From contig DASXUG010000001.1 of assembly GCA_036504995.1 (NCBI GenBank), positions 1 through 64,000 of the forward strand: a stretch of DNA of 64,000 nt, given 5' to 3'. The stretch comes from DASXUG01 sp036504995. Its GTDB lineage: Bacteria; Pseudomonadota; Gammaproteobacteria; Burkholderiales; Methylophilaceae. The notes under the pieces are model-generated. The model had not been told where the DNA came from, ran no database searches, and was given only the letters and a program-made list of their open reading frames with translations. A program made the position numbers and the translations under genes. This document shows positions 25,977 through 34,220 of this stretch, piece after piece (position 1 is the stretch's first letter; each line of letters opens with the position of its first letter).

Positions 25977-27113
25977 TCAAGTAGCCGTAATTTTCACGGC
26001 TACTTGTTTAGTGAACAGACTGAAAGCGAGATATTCATACTGCCAGCCATATTGCTTGACTGCTTCTTGAAACGCCTTGAATTCGTCCTCGCGCCAGTGC
26101 TCGTTGCCAATGTATTCATCAAAAATGATCACAGTACCCTTTACAATACGTGGCGCTAATAACTCTAACACCGTTTTTGTAGAACTATACAAATCACAAT
26201 CAACATTAATCAAGCGAATATCACCCGACTCAGATGCCAAGTATTGAGGTAAAGTTGCATCGAACCAGCCTACATGTAGCTTTACGTGCTTAGGTACATC
26301 TGGCAACGAACCTTTGGTGGTGTAGCTACCTTTTTGCTCGCTATGCCAGTTCTCAGGCAAGCCCTCGAAGCTATCAAATCCATGTACAGGTTGTTTAGTA
26401 AGTTTAGCCAACTGTCTAATTGAATTGCCAAATCTAACACCGAACTCTAACACAGCTCCTTCAACCTGCGCATGTAGCATGGCAAGTTCAAATACGCTCA
26501 TCATACTGCCGCATATGATAGGTAATGGAGTCTGCTGTTGCAAATACCGCCAAGCAGCCAGTCTCTCACGCATTAAAAGATTACTATCTTCAATAGACTC
26601 AATATAGGGTTTCGCTTCATCTTGCTTGCCTGCGTACTCTAGCAGGATTGCCAATGAGAGTTTCGCCTCAATATCAACTGGCTGAACTTTTAAAAGTTTA
26701 TTTAATAGACTCAGTGACGGAGATAAGTTTGTGGCATCAATCTTAAGTGCATGATAATTGAAGTAAGCATCTACATATTGTGGATTAATCTGCAAGGCGA
26801 GTTGATACTGTCGCTCTGCTAAAGCTAAATTACCCTGCTCGTGATAAGCTAGGCCTAAATTAGCATGTAGCATAAAATGCTTATTTGCGTATCGTAGGGC
26901 CTTTGTAAAGCGCTGGATTGCAAGTTCAACTTGACCGTCACGTAACGCAATCACCCCCAATAAATGCAAGGCTTCTGGTTGTGTCGGCAAGCTCACAATA
27001 ATTTGTTGGCAAAGCTGCTCAGCTGCCGATTCATAGCCCGTTTGATGTAACTGCCAAGCACGCTGCAATGCTGCATGTACCTCAGCTAACGTTGGTTTGA
27101 TTGATTGAGTCAT
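25977..27113 (-). CDS. TPR protein fused to a TylF-like SAM methyltransferase
   Basis: 378 residues from ATG 27113, supported by AGGAAATGAG upstream; ATG 27137 and ATG 27146 are alternatives that would nearly touch the preceding gene. Residues to about 190 are tetratricopeptide repeats (AIQRFTKALRYANKHFMLHANLGLAYHEQGN). The C-terminal part resembles macrocin O-methyltransferase TylF: VLEFGVRFGNSIRQLA (SAM-binding loop), HGFDSFEGLPENW, the acidic motif NVDCDLYSSTKTVLELL and FDEYIG. TylF-type enzymes methylate sugar hydroxyls, so the target may be a glycan, presented by TPR-mediated binding. It is the last gene of a leftward cluster with an OGT-like gene, which supports a glycan-modifying role by context only. 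Confidence 0.8.
   Translation of the reverse strand: MTQSIKPTLAEVHAALQRAWQLHQTGYESAAEQLCQQIIVSLPTQPEALHLLGVIALRDGQVELAIQRFTKALRYANKHFMLHANLGLAYHEQGNLALAERQYQLALQINPQYVDAYFNYHALKIDATNLSPSLSLLNKLLKVQPVDIEAKLSLAILLEYAGKQDEAKPYIESIEDSNLLMRERLAAWRYLQQQTPLPIICGSMMSVFELAMLHAQVEGAVLEFGVRFGNSIRQLAKLTKQPVHGFDSFEGLPENWHSEQKGSYTTKGSLPDVPKHVKLHVGWFDATLPQYLASESGDIRLINVDCDLYSSTKTVLELLAPRIVKGTVIIFDEYIGNEHWREDEFKAFQEAVKQYGWQYEYLAFSLFTKQVAVKITAT
25978..26006. terminator. Hairpin between convergent ntrC and the TPR-TylF gene
   Basis: CAAGTAGCCGT (25978-25988) and ACGGCTACTTG (25996-26006) form an 11-bp perfect stem with a 7-base loop. It begins 17 bases after ntrC and overlaps the last codons of the leftward gene. 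T-rich sequence follows only on the plus strand (TTTA), so it mainly fits ntrC termination. Confidence 0.5.
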
Positions 27114-27147
27114 CTCATTTCCTATAGCAATATACATTTCAATCAAT

Positions 27148-27747
27148 TTACTGATGGGGTAATAACATCCAGCCAGTGACTATATACTTAGACCCTTCAG
27201 TGACAACTTCACCTGCATGAGCATGAGTCCACTCCGCTGGCCAAATCAGAGTTTTACCTTTTTCTGGTTTAACTCTGTGCTGCTGATGAATGAAGTGCGT
27301 ATTACCCCCTTCAAAATCATCATTTAAATAAGTCATAAACGCAAACAGACGATGCAGTGAAGTAATATCTGTTCGCTCACTATGTACGTGAGCAAAATGC
27401 CCCCCTGCGTTGTACTTTTGAATATTAAATCTACCAATATCCAAGATAGGAAACGTTTTTTTGAGAAATGGCCATTGCTCTGCGTACTCGGTATAGGCTT
27501 GAAACAGCTTGGCGATATATTTTTTAATCACGCGATGAGATGGTAAGTTAACATCCGATGGAGATATTGCGAGATCTAAAGAATTTTTTAGGCTAACGTT
27601 AATTCCTTCTGTTGTTGTACCTTGCTTTTGGAGAGTTTGATGCACTTCAAAAAACTGAATTAATTCATCACAAAGTAAAGCATCCTCTAAATGATATGCT
27701 CCAATGAAGTGAGGGCTATTTTCTATCATCACATCGATTTTACGCAT
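27148..27747 (-). CDS. 2-oxoglutarate/Fe(II) dioxygenase, prolyl-4-hydroxylase-like
   Basis: A 199-residue protein of the P4Hc type. The iron triad can be read as His and an acidic residue in FAHVHSERTD and the distal His in WPAEWTHAHAG, followed by a basic residue for 2-oxoglutarate in GSKYIVTGW. The middle motif LNDDFEGGNTHF is typical of the family. It probably hydroxylates a peptide or another small target in the cytoplasm. No signal peptide is present. It lies 24 bases downstream of the split TPR gene and 34 bases before the TPR-TylF gene. In-frame ATG 27729 is an alternative start. Confidence 0.82.
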   Translation of the reverse strand: MRKIDVMIENSPHFIGAYHLEDALLCDELIQFFEVHQTLQKQGTTTEGINVSLKNSLDLAISPSDVNLPSHRVIKKYIAKLFQAYTEYAEQWPFLKKTFPILDIGRFNIQKYNAGGHFAHVHSERTDITSLHRLFAFMTYLNDDFEGGNTHFIHQQHRVKPEKGKTLIWPAEWTHAHAGEVVTEGSKYIVTGWMLLPHQ

Positions 27748-27771
27748 TTTTAACCACGCTTAATGGAAAGC

Positions 27772-28086
27772 TCATAGTATTGAAAACCCTCGTCCCAAAT
27801 TAAACCGTATAAACCCAGAGCCGCGACGTATCACTTCCAATCCTTTTTGATGCTGCCCCAACTTCAAATATAAATTACCTAAATTATCATAGGCTTCTTT
27901 AAAGCCCTTATTCGCCTGAATCGCCGATTCGAATGTCGCAATAGCAGCTTCAATTTGGTTCTTTTCTCTATAAGCTAAGCCTAAGTTCAACAGTATTTCC
28001 GCATTTTTGGGGCTGGCACTAAGCGCACGCTGATAACTTTCAATCGCTTGATCATATTGTTTAAGCGATAACCAAGCATTTCCCAT
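27772..28086 (-). CDS. TPR protein, C-terminal piece of a frameshifted gene
   Basis: A frame of 104 residues with three TPR units (WLSLKQYDQAIESYQRAL, NLGLAYREKNQIEAAIATFE, NLGNLYLKLGQHQKGLEVI). Reading upstream of its ATG in the same frame gives IENPHLESVHLN, which is what a TPR helix-to-helix junction should look like and continues the upstream piece (28089-28784). So this is probably not an independent gene but the rest of one TPR protein of about 336 residues. The C-terminus (GSGFIRFNLGRG) is non-TPR. If translated alone, it would start 2 bases after the upstream stop and could still be made by reinitiation. Confidence 0.65.
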   Translation of the reverse strand: MGNAWLSLKQYDQAIESYQRALSASPKNAEILLNLGLAYREKNQIEAAIATFESAIQANKGFKEAYDNLGNLYLKLGQHQKGLEVIRRGSGFIRFNLGRGFSIL

Positions 28087-28088
28087 AT

Positions 28089-28784
28089 TTAAATGTACAG
28101 ACTCAAGATGAGGGTTTTCAATAAAATCTCCTGATATAGAGCTACTGCCTTTTCACCCTGGCCCCGTTGAACCAAAGCACCACCTTTATTAAACTGTACC
28201 TCTATATGATTAGGCTCTAATGCCAATGCGCGATCAAAATTGGTGATGGCTAAATCAAACTTACCTAAACTACTTAGGGTATTACCCAAATTATAAAACG
28301 CCTCGAACACATTGGGGTTAAGTGAGACTAACCGATTAAAGCAATCAACAGCATCATCGTACTGACCAATTTTTTTGTATTGCATGCCTAATAGAAAGTG
28401 GGCTTCCGTATACTGATCTTTTAACTTGACTGCTATCTTTAGGCAATCAATAGCCTCCCTGCTCTTGGCCTGCTCAATATAAAAGTTCGCCAAATTGTAG
28501 TGAGCTTCAGGGATGTTTGGATTTAACGCAATAGCTTGCTTATATAACTGTATGGCTTGCTGAGAGCGGCCATGTGTAATCTGGATATTCGCATAATTTA
28601 AATACACTGCAGGAATGTTGACTTTCATTCCTACTAATTTCCTATAGTGTTCTTCGGCCTCTTTAATATGACCAGCCTGATGCAGGCGCATCGCCTGATT
28701 AAATGCATCGATTTGCGATGCAGTGGCTATTGTTTTTTTACTTTCCATTCCGAGGTTTTGTTTGACCATTGAGTCGCCTATCAT
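28089..28784 (-). CDS. TPR protein, N-terminal piece of a frameshifted gene
   Basis: A 231-residue frame with five to six tetratricopeptide repeats (for example AIQLYKQAIALNPNIPEAHYNLANF, AVDCFNRLVSLNPNVFEAFYNLG). The repeat pattern holds until LYQEIL, then turns into KTLILSLYI and stops, while the other frame carries on with ENPHLESV and intact TPRs. The frame break lies at about 28117-28127, and one missing base (an A in the run TTTTATTGAA) would restore a single ORF. Its ATG overlaps the OGT-like gene stop by four bases. The TPR repeats would serve as a protein-binding scaffold for the neighbouring modifying enzymes; that role is inferred. Confidence 0.7.
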   Translation of the reverse strand: MIGDSMVKQNLGMESKKTIATASQIDAFNQAMRLHQAGHIKEAEEHYRKLVGMKVNIPAVYLNYANIQITHGRSQQAIQLYKQAIALNPNIPEAHYNLANFYIEQAKSREAIDCLKIAVKLKDQYTEAHFLLGMQYKKIGQYDDAVDCFNRLVSLNPNVFEAFYNLGNTLSSLGKFDLAITNFDRALALEPNHIEVQFNKGGALVQRGQGEKAVALYQEILLKTLILSLYI

Positions 28785-30742
28785 TGACTGATTTGTTCAT
28801 TAAACGCTTGAGACAAAACCGACTCAAGCGCACGAGCATATCGCGTAGAGTCAAAAATTGGATATTGCGTTTTGTGCGTGGCTAGCTTGTTCCGTAGAGA
28901 AGTCATTGTCTTTGGATTACTTGCTAGCATCATGGCTGTGGCTTCGTACTCGGCCAATGTTGTCGTCACTAATTCTGGCAAATTTAAAGCACTTAACAAG
29001 CTGCCTGCCACTCGGCTAGCGAAAGATTCCCCTGCGCAGGTCAGCACAGGCAAGCCTGTCCATAAAGCGTCACTAGCCGTTGTATGTGCATTATAAGGGG
29101 TCGTATCTAAGAACAAGTCGGCCAGCTTATGTCTGCTAAGATGATCCTCTAATTTCGTAGTCCGTTTTGCAAAAACAATTCTTTCCGAGGCAATTCCACG
29201 TTTGGCTGCCTCTAGTTTCAAATTGTTTTTTACCACATTGTTTGCATCTGATAACCAAAGTACACTATCTTTAATGTTATCGAGTAGGCGCATCCAGACA
29301 TCAAATACTTGTGGCGTAATCTTGTAGTGGTTATTAAACGCACAAAATACAAAACCGTTGCTTGGTAGGCCAGCTTCCTCACGCGTTGGGGAGGGTCCAT
29401 CTCCAGTGACTGAAGTGTCTCTAGGCAACAATGCCTGAGGCAAGCGAAGCACTTTTTCAGCGTAGGACTTAGACAGATGGTCTGGAATTAAGAAATTATC
29501 CGCGACAATATAATTTATATGGTTAGATCCAGTGGTGCCAGCATACCCTAAGTATCCCACCTGAACGGGTACGGCCTGATATGAAAAAATAGCAGGTCTA
29601 GCATGTGTCGTGTAGCCCATTAAATCAACTGCAATATCCACCCCTATTGCATTCATCGAGCGAGCTACCTCTTCATCGCTTTTGTCGCGAACATCAATAA
29701 ATGTATCAAATGCCTCGATCACTCTCGACCGAAGTGCAGATTGATCCTCTGGACCAAAGGATAATCCGATTACCTCAAACTTGGTCCTATCGTGTTTTTC
29801 CAGTACTTCTACCAATAATTGTGAAACTGGATGCTCACGAAAATCTGCAGATAAATAGGCAATTTTTAATCTTTTCTGTAGAGCACGGTCAGGCTTAGAT
29901 TCAAATGCAACCAGCTTTTCAGGGTACAAGGTAGATGCAAATAGTTGTGCACACTTTAACTCTAGTGAAGCAGAACTTGAAATTGGACGTAGCTCAAAAA
30001 CCTTGATTGCGCATTTATTAGCTGCAACAGCTTTAGTCACCGCTTCAATATCCCGACCAATTTCATCCCATAGGCAACTGTGTATTTTTGAGTAAAGGTA
30101 GCCACCCAATGCCCATTCATAATCAGGCTGAATGGCTAACAACTTACTAAATGTTTGAATGGCTAGATCATGCCGATAAAGCTGTTGATATACATTGCCC
30201 AAATTACTCAATGTCGCAGTATGCTGAGGTTCAATCAGCAGCACTTTCTGATATACCTCAATTGCCTTTTCATATGCATATACATCTTGTAGAGCATTGC
30301 CATAATTAATCAACGTATTGATATGGGATGAGTTAAGTCGTAAAGCACTCTCAAAATATTGAAATGCTAATTGTAATTTGCCTGCTGAACGATAAATCTC
30401 AGCAAGGTTACTATGTGCATCTAACTGTTGGCCATTAACCTCAATAGATCTTCTTAAAATCTGAATTGCGGCCTCACTATTCCCTGCATAAAAAGCCAAT
30501 ATGCCTAATAGTGTCATTGCCTTGTCATTTTGAGGTTCTGACCGCAGTGCATGTTGACAGGTTTGAATCGCATTTTGAATATGACCCGCTTCAAAATGGG
30601 TCTTGGCTTGCGCCAACAGCATGGTAGCATTTGCTTTGACTGATGCAAGATGACTCTTCGGTTTGGTCAAGCAACACTGCTTATATTTTTTACCGCTGCC
30701 GCAGTTACATAAATCGTTGCGACCTTGTTTAACTTGACTCAT
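28781..30742 (-). CDS. SEC-C / TPR / O-GlcNAc-transferase-like (SPINDLY-type) protein
   Basis: 653 residues from ATG 30742 (an adjacent in-frame TTG at 30745 is less likely). Three parts are visible. A SEC-C zinc motif lies at residues 8-26 (LCNCGSGKKYKQCC). TPR repeats run to about 215. The C-terminal half is a GT41-type catalytic region: IAYLSADFREHPVSQLL, DIAVDLMGYTTHARPAIF, PVQVGYLGYAGTTGS, FCAFNNHYKITP, LWLSDANN and LFLDTTPYNAHTTASDALWTGLPVLT. GT41 enzymes transfer GlcNAc or related sugars to Ser/Thr of proteins. The SEC-C motif in front of the TPRs is unusual for this family and may add metal or protein binding. The gene is coupled to the small lipoprotein gene upstream (3-base gap) and the TPR gene downstream (4-base overlap). 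Confidence 0.88.
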   Translation of the reverse strand: MSQVKQGRNDLCNCGSGKKYKQCCLTKPKSHLASVKANATMLLAQAKTHFEAGHIQNAIQTCQHALRSEPQNDKAMTLLGILAFYAGNSEAAIQILRRSIEVNGQQLDAHSNLAEIYRSAGKLQLAFQYFESALRLNSSHINTLINYGNALQDVYAYEKAIEVYQKVLLIEPQHTATLSNLGNVYQQLYRHDLAIQTFSKLLAIQPDYEWALGGYLYSKIHSCLWDEIGRDIEAVTKAVAANKCAIKVFELRPISSSASLELKCAQLFASTLYPEKLVAFESKPDRALQKRLKIAYLSADFREHPVSQLLVEVLEKHDRTKFEVIGLSFGPEDQSALRSRVIEAFDTFIDVRDKSDEEVARSMNAIGVDIAVDLMGYTTHARPAIFSYQAVPVQVGYLGYAGTTGSNHINYIVADNFLIPDHLSKSYAEKVLRLPQALLPRDTSVTGDGPSPTREEAGLPSNGFVFCAFNNHYKITPQVFDVWMRLLDNIKDSVLWLSDANNVVKNNLKLEAAKRGIASERIVFAKRTTKLEDHLSRHKLADLFLDTTPYNAHTTASDALWTGLPVLTCAGESFASRVAGSLLSALNLPELVTTTLAEYEATAMMLASNPKTMTSLRNKLATHKTQYPIFDSTRYARALESVLSQAFNEQISQ

Positions 30743-30745
30743 CAA

Positions 30746-30994
30746 TTACATACACTTAAACATTAACTCTCGCACGTTGCCTGCGCCTTCCATATGGTCT
30801 ATCACTGCAAAACCATTGGGGCAGGTAAGGTTGGCACGCTTGACGCAACTATCCCATTTATCAAACAACCCATTACATTGAGTTCGATATGAGTGCTCAC
30901 CCTTGTTCATGGGGATAACTGCATCTGACTTGCGTTGCCCAGTTTGCGCGCACGCAGATAATATCAAGCAAAAAATAATGGGTAGTAATTTCAT
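30746..30994 (-). CDS. Small Cys-containing lipoprotein, paralogue of the next gene
   Basis: 82 residues from ATG 30994, chosen because MKLLPIIFCLILSAC is a compact lipoprotein signal with a clean lipobox; the longer frame begins at 31066. After lipidation, about 65 residues remain with four cysteines in the pattern C-x8-C-x7-C, then a C-terminal FKCM. The block WDSCVKRANLTCPNGF is shared with the neighbouring lipoprotein (WGNCGDRANKTCPNGY). I do not know the family. Two disulfides are likely. It ends 3 bases before the OGT-like gene, so it may be co-transcribed with it. Confidence 0.65.
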   Translation of the reverse strand: MKLLPIIFCLILSACAQTGQRKSDAVIPMNKGEHSYRTQCNGLFDKWDSCVKRANLTCPNGFAVIDHMEGAGNVRELMFKCM

Positions 30995-31108
30995 CACAAC
31001 ACTTTCATAGTAAGTTGGATACATGAACCTTGATTGGCATATTATGCTTGTTAGGTAATATACCAATCAAAATTTATACATGAGTGCCCACAAAATAGTT
31101 ACTGGCAA

Positions 31109-31363
31109 TTATTTACATCTAAAAGTTAACTCGCGTTTGGCACCTACTGGGTCCTGCACTTTTTTAATGATTTCATAACCATTGGGACATGTTTTATTGG
31201 CGCGATCACCACAGTTTCCCCAGTCCTCTACCGTGCCGCTGCACAGGTTGGAATAAATTTTTTGTTTATCATCTATTAACTTTACAGGGCTGACATAGCC
31301 ACCAGAGTTAGTGAGTTGTGCACAACTGGATAGTAATGCCGCTAATACGAGTAATAATTTCAT
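31109..31363 (-). CDS. Small Cys-containing lipoprotein, paralogue of its neighbour
   Basis: 84 residues from ATG 31363 (MKLLLVLAALLSSC, lipobox LLSSC); the longer frame from 31519 would place charged sequence before the signal. The mature part shares with the adjacent lipoprotein the pattern C-x8-C-x7-C, RAN-TCPNG and a C-terminal REL-F-C. Sequence similarity and adjacency point to a tandem duplication. The product should be a tiny envelope lipoprotein held by two disulfides; its function is unknown. It is separated from the second copy by 114 bases. Confidence 0.65.
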   Translation of the reverse strand: MKLLLVLAALLSSCAQLTNSGGYVSPVKLIDDKQKIYSNLCSGTVEDWGNCGDRANKTCPNGYEIIKKVQDPVGAKRELTFRCK

Positions 31364-31524
31364 TATGCTACCTTTATATTCCACTGTGTAGTTGCTACAT
31401 TCAAAATGACAATCCAGAATCTCGCATTCTATTGATTGTGGTGCGGAGTGCAAGATTTTGATGGATTTTTGCAAATCAACGGTCAAGCACATTCGAATCA
31501 TACTACATTCGTATAACAAACAAT

Positions 31525-31552
31525 AAAAAACGGCACCCGAAGATGCCGTTTT
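31525..31552 (-). terminator. Intrinsic terminator after the porin gene
   Basis: AAAACGGCA (31527-31535) pairs with TGCCGTTTT (31544-31552) around an 8-base loop. Read on the minus strand the stem is followed by a run of T, ending the porin transcript. Confidence 0.82.
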
Positions 31553-31598
31553 AAGCTTAACGCTATGTTAACTAAAAGTTAAATCCTGAGATTTAATC

Positions 31599-32774
31599 TT
31601 AGAAGAACATGATCGCGCCTAGAGAAACTGTGTCGTTCTCTGTTTTAGCTGTTGCTGTACCAGTAGCTACAGAGTTCTTGATCTCTTGGCTTGTGTATTC
31701 AGCTACCAAGTTTAAGCTCTTTGTTAGAGGATGGTAAGCGCCAATGATCCAAGATTCATTCTCGATATCAAATGCGTTTGTTTGACCTTTGGAGTTGCTT
31801 GTACCCCATGAAGCACCTAGTTTAGTACCGATGCCAGGGATAGTGTAAGTACCTTGTACATAGCCACCGTTGTCATCAGTTTTTTGACCGCTAGCAAACT
31901 TCAAGCCACCAGCAACACCGCCGTTTTGTGAATCTAAGCCATCACCACTGTAGTAGTAACCAACTAAGCCAAAGCCGTATGCAGCTGCTTTACCACCAAG
32001 TTCCCAACCTTCACTAGTGTAGCCACCGAAAGTACCATTTGAGTGTTCTTGGCTGATCCCACCTAACCATACGCGACCAGTAACATCACTTACAGAGAAG
32101 TCATAATCAACTTTACCTTCAAAACCCATGTCTTCACGAGTTGATAGTTTTGTTGTACCTAAACTAACACCGTTATCTAATGGTTCGCTGATTGCTGCAG
32201 TGAAGCTAAAGCCATTCCAGTTTGGTGAAGCGTATTGAATTTGACCAACCCAGTCAGCATAGATGTAGCCTGAGCCAATACGACCTAAAGTTGATGAGCC
32301 GCTTGCTGGGCCACCAACACCAACGCCTAATAATGTCATATCTGACAAGATCGCATCTGAACCGAATACGCCTAAGTCACGACCCATTTTGATAGTACCC
32401 CATGAAGCATCGCCAAAAGACAAGAATGCTTGACGAATGTTTAATGAGTTATTGCCTGCAGCAGCACCTGTGCCAGCAGCTGTACCAGTAAAGAATGAGA
32501 ATTGGAAAGCAACGTCTAAGTCATTTTGACGTGATTTCGCGCCAATGCCGAAGGCAGAAGGCAATAAGCCAGTACCAACGGTGTTGCTGTCAGCAGCGCT
32601 AGTTTTAACGCCAGCTGCAGTTGTTACATCGCTTTGTGTGTGTGTGTAGAAAGCGTTCATGTTACCGCCGATGTCTACAGTCCAATCACCAGCTGGAATT
32701 GTGATACCTGCATTTGCTGAAGCGCTGAATGCTAAAACTGCAGCAGCTACTGCTAAGTTTAATTGCTTGTTCAT
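31599..32774 (-). CDS. Outer-membrane porin (Gram-negative porin family)
   Basis: A 391-residue protein with a signal peptide (about 1-22, ending SASANA), many short amphipathic beta stretches and a C-terminal aromatic end (LGAIMFF), as in trimeric beta-proteobacterial porins. Typical segments are AFLSFGDASWGTIKMGRDLG and VAEYTSQEI. The sequence is rich in Gly, Ser, Thr and Asn with few rare codons, consistent with a highly expressed protein. AGGAG lies just upstream of the ATG. It is transcribed alone, with a strong terminator downstream. Substrate preference cannot be told. Confidence 0.9.
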   Translation of the reverse strand: MNKQLNLAVAAAVLAFSASANAGITIPAGDWTVDIGGNMNAFYTHTQSDVTTAAGVKTSAADSNTVGTGLLPSAFGIGAKSRQNDLDVAFQFSFFTGTAAGTGAAAGNNSLNIRQAFLSFGDASWGTIKMGRDLGVFGSDAILSDMTLLGVGVGGPASGSSTLGRIGSGYIYADWVGQIQYASPNWNGFSFTAAISEPLDNGVSLGTTKLSTREDMGFEGKVDYDFSVSDVTGRVWLGGISQEHSNGTFGGYTSEGWELGGKAAAYGFGLVGYYYSGDGLDSQNGGVAGGLKFASGQKTDDNGGYVQGTYTIPGIGTKLGASWGTSNSKGQTNAFDIENESWIIGAYHPLTKSLNLVAEYTSQEIKNSVATGTATAKTENDTVSLGAIMFF

Positions 32775-33077
32775 GTAAATCTCCTATTGCGTTTTATAAT
32801 TGAGTTTTGCAAATTGCTAAAAACATACGTCTTACAAAACTTTCTCTTTACTTCAGTTTGTTGGATTTTGTTACAACTTGTAACGAATCCATTAGAAGGT
32901 GATGTAAGTATGCAAAAATGTATTGGGAAAGACAACTTAATGTGACGGTTTTTTACGATAAGTTTTAATTTTTGTTGTTTTTTTGCAACAAACTAACATT
33001 TAGCTTAATGTGTTGGTTATAGATTTGAGTAAATCACAAAATTAAATGATATCTACTAATCAGCTTTTGGCGCAGCT
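32775..33077. other. Intergenic region upstream of the porin gene
   Basis: This 303-base stretch lies between the end of the dgt-like gene and the porin start. It must hold the porin promoter and 5' leader; I see the ribosome site at about 32779-32784 but no -35/-10 pair I would defend. A 7-bp hairpin (32971-32977 with 32986-32992) may help end the leftward aroK-aroB-dgt transcript. No ORF of note. Confidence 0.5.
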
Positions 33078-34220
33078 TTACAAGCCGCGCTCTTCTATCG
33101 TAAATAATCGTTGGTACTCTTTAATCGCGTAGCGGTCTGTCATGCCTGCAATATAGTCTGCCACTGCGCGAGCTTGGTCTTGCTCTGCCATGTGCTGATA
33201 TTCGTCTGGCAATAAGCCTGTGTCTTGTATAAATATAGTAAATAGCTCGGTAATAATGCGTTGCGCTTTTGCGCTCATGCGGTTGACGCGGTAGTGTCTA
33301 TAAAGGTTAGCGCGTAAAAAGCGTTTGAGCTGCGCTTGTTGTTTTGCCATGCTGTCGCTAAATGCTATGAGCATGGGCAATTGGCGGATGTCTTGAATGC
33401 TGGTTGGTTTTGCGTTTGTTATATTCAAGCTGCTCTGTTGGCATAAGTCGACCACTTGTGCGTTGATCATACGGCGTATGGTTTCATGCACTAAGCGGCG
33501 GTGGTTGCTTTTATCTTTTTGCAGTTTAGGGTAAAGCGTGCGCACTTGGTTGAGGTGTTGGGCGAATATTTCTACCTCTTCCAGTTGTTCTAACGTGATT
33601 AAGCCAGAACGCAGACCATCATCCACATCGTGGTTGTTGTAGGCGATCTCATCGGCTAGGTTGGTGACTTGGGCTTCTAGTGAGGGTTGTTGTTTTTTGA
33701 GAAAACGTTCGCCCACATCACCCAACGTTTTAGCGTTTTTAACAGAGCAGTGCTTGAGTATGCCTTCACGCAACTCGAATGTGAGGTTAAGGCCATCAAA
33801 CTCGGCATAACGTTGCTCTAAAAAATCGACCACGCGGAGCGATTGCAGATTGTGCTCAAAGCCACCATGGGCTTTCATGCAGTCGTTGAGGGCGTCTTGC
33901 CCTGCGTGTCCAAATGGGGTGTGGCCAAGATCGTGTGCCAGCGCGATGGCTTCAACCAGGTCTTCATGTATTTGCAAATTGCGGGCGATGGCGCGGCCGA
34001 TTTGGGCCACTTCCAGGCTATGGGTTAGGCGGTTGCGAAATAAATCGCCTTCGTGGTTTACAAATACTTGGGTTTTGTATTCGAGGCGGCGAAATGCGCT
34101 GGAGTGTATAATGCGGTCGCGGTCGCGTTGAAATTGGTTGCGCCCCTGCGGTGCGGGTTCTGCGAAACGACGGCCTAGCGTGTTTTCAGGGTTGGCGGCA
34201 TAGGGCGCGAGTAGGTTCAT
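33078..34220 (-). CDS. dgt: dGTPase-like HD-domain deoxynucleoside triphosphohydrolase
   Basis: A 380-residue protein of the short dGTPase-like family. HD-fold metal ligands are visible in RLTHSLEVAQIG, LAHDLGHTPFGHAGQDAL and NLADEIAYNNHDVDDGL. These enzymes remove triphosphate from deoxynucleotides and so tune dNTP pools; substrate may not be limited to dGTP. The first base of its start codon region overlaps the aroB stop (TAATG type), so it is the third gene of an aroK-aroB-dgt transcript, a common betaproteobacterial order. Confidence 0.93.
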   Translation of the reverse strand: MNLLAPYAANPENTLGRRFAEPAPQGRNQFQRDRDRIIHSSAFRRLEYKTQVFVNHEGDLFRNRLTHSLEVAQIGRAIARNLQIHEDLVEAIALAHDLGHTPFGHAGQDALNDCMKAHGGFEHNLQSLRVVDFLEQRYAEFDGLNLTFELREGILKHCSVKNAKTLGDVGERFLKKQQPSLEAQVTNLADEIAYNNHDVDDGLRSGLITLEQLEEVEIFAQHLNQVRTLYPKLQKDKSNHRRLVHETIRRMINAQVVDLCQQSSLNITNAKPTSIQDIRQLPMLIAFSDSMAKQQAQLKRFLRANLYRHYRVNRMSAKAQRIITELFTIFIQDTGLLPDEYQHMAEQDQARAVADYIAGMTDRYAIKEYQRLFTIEERGL

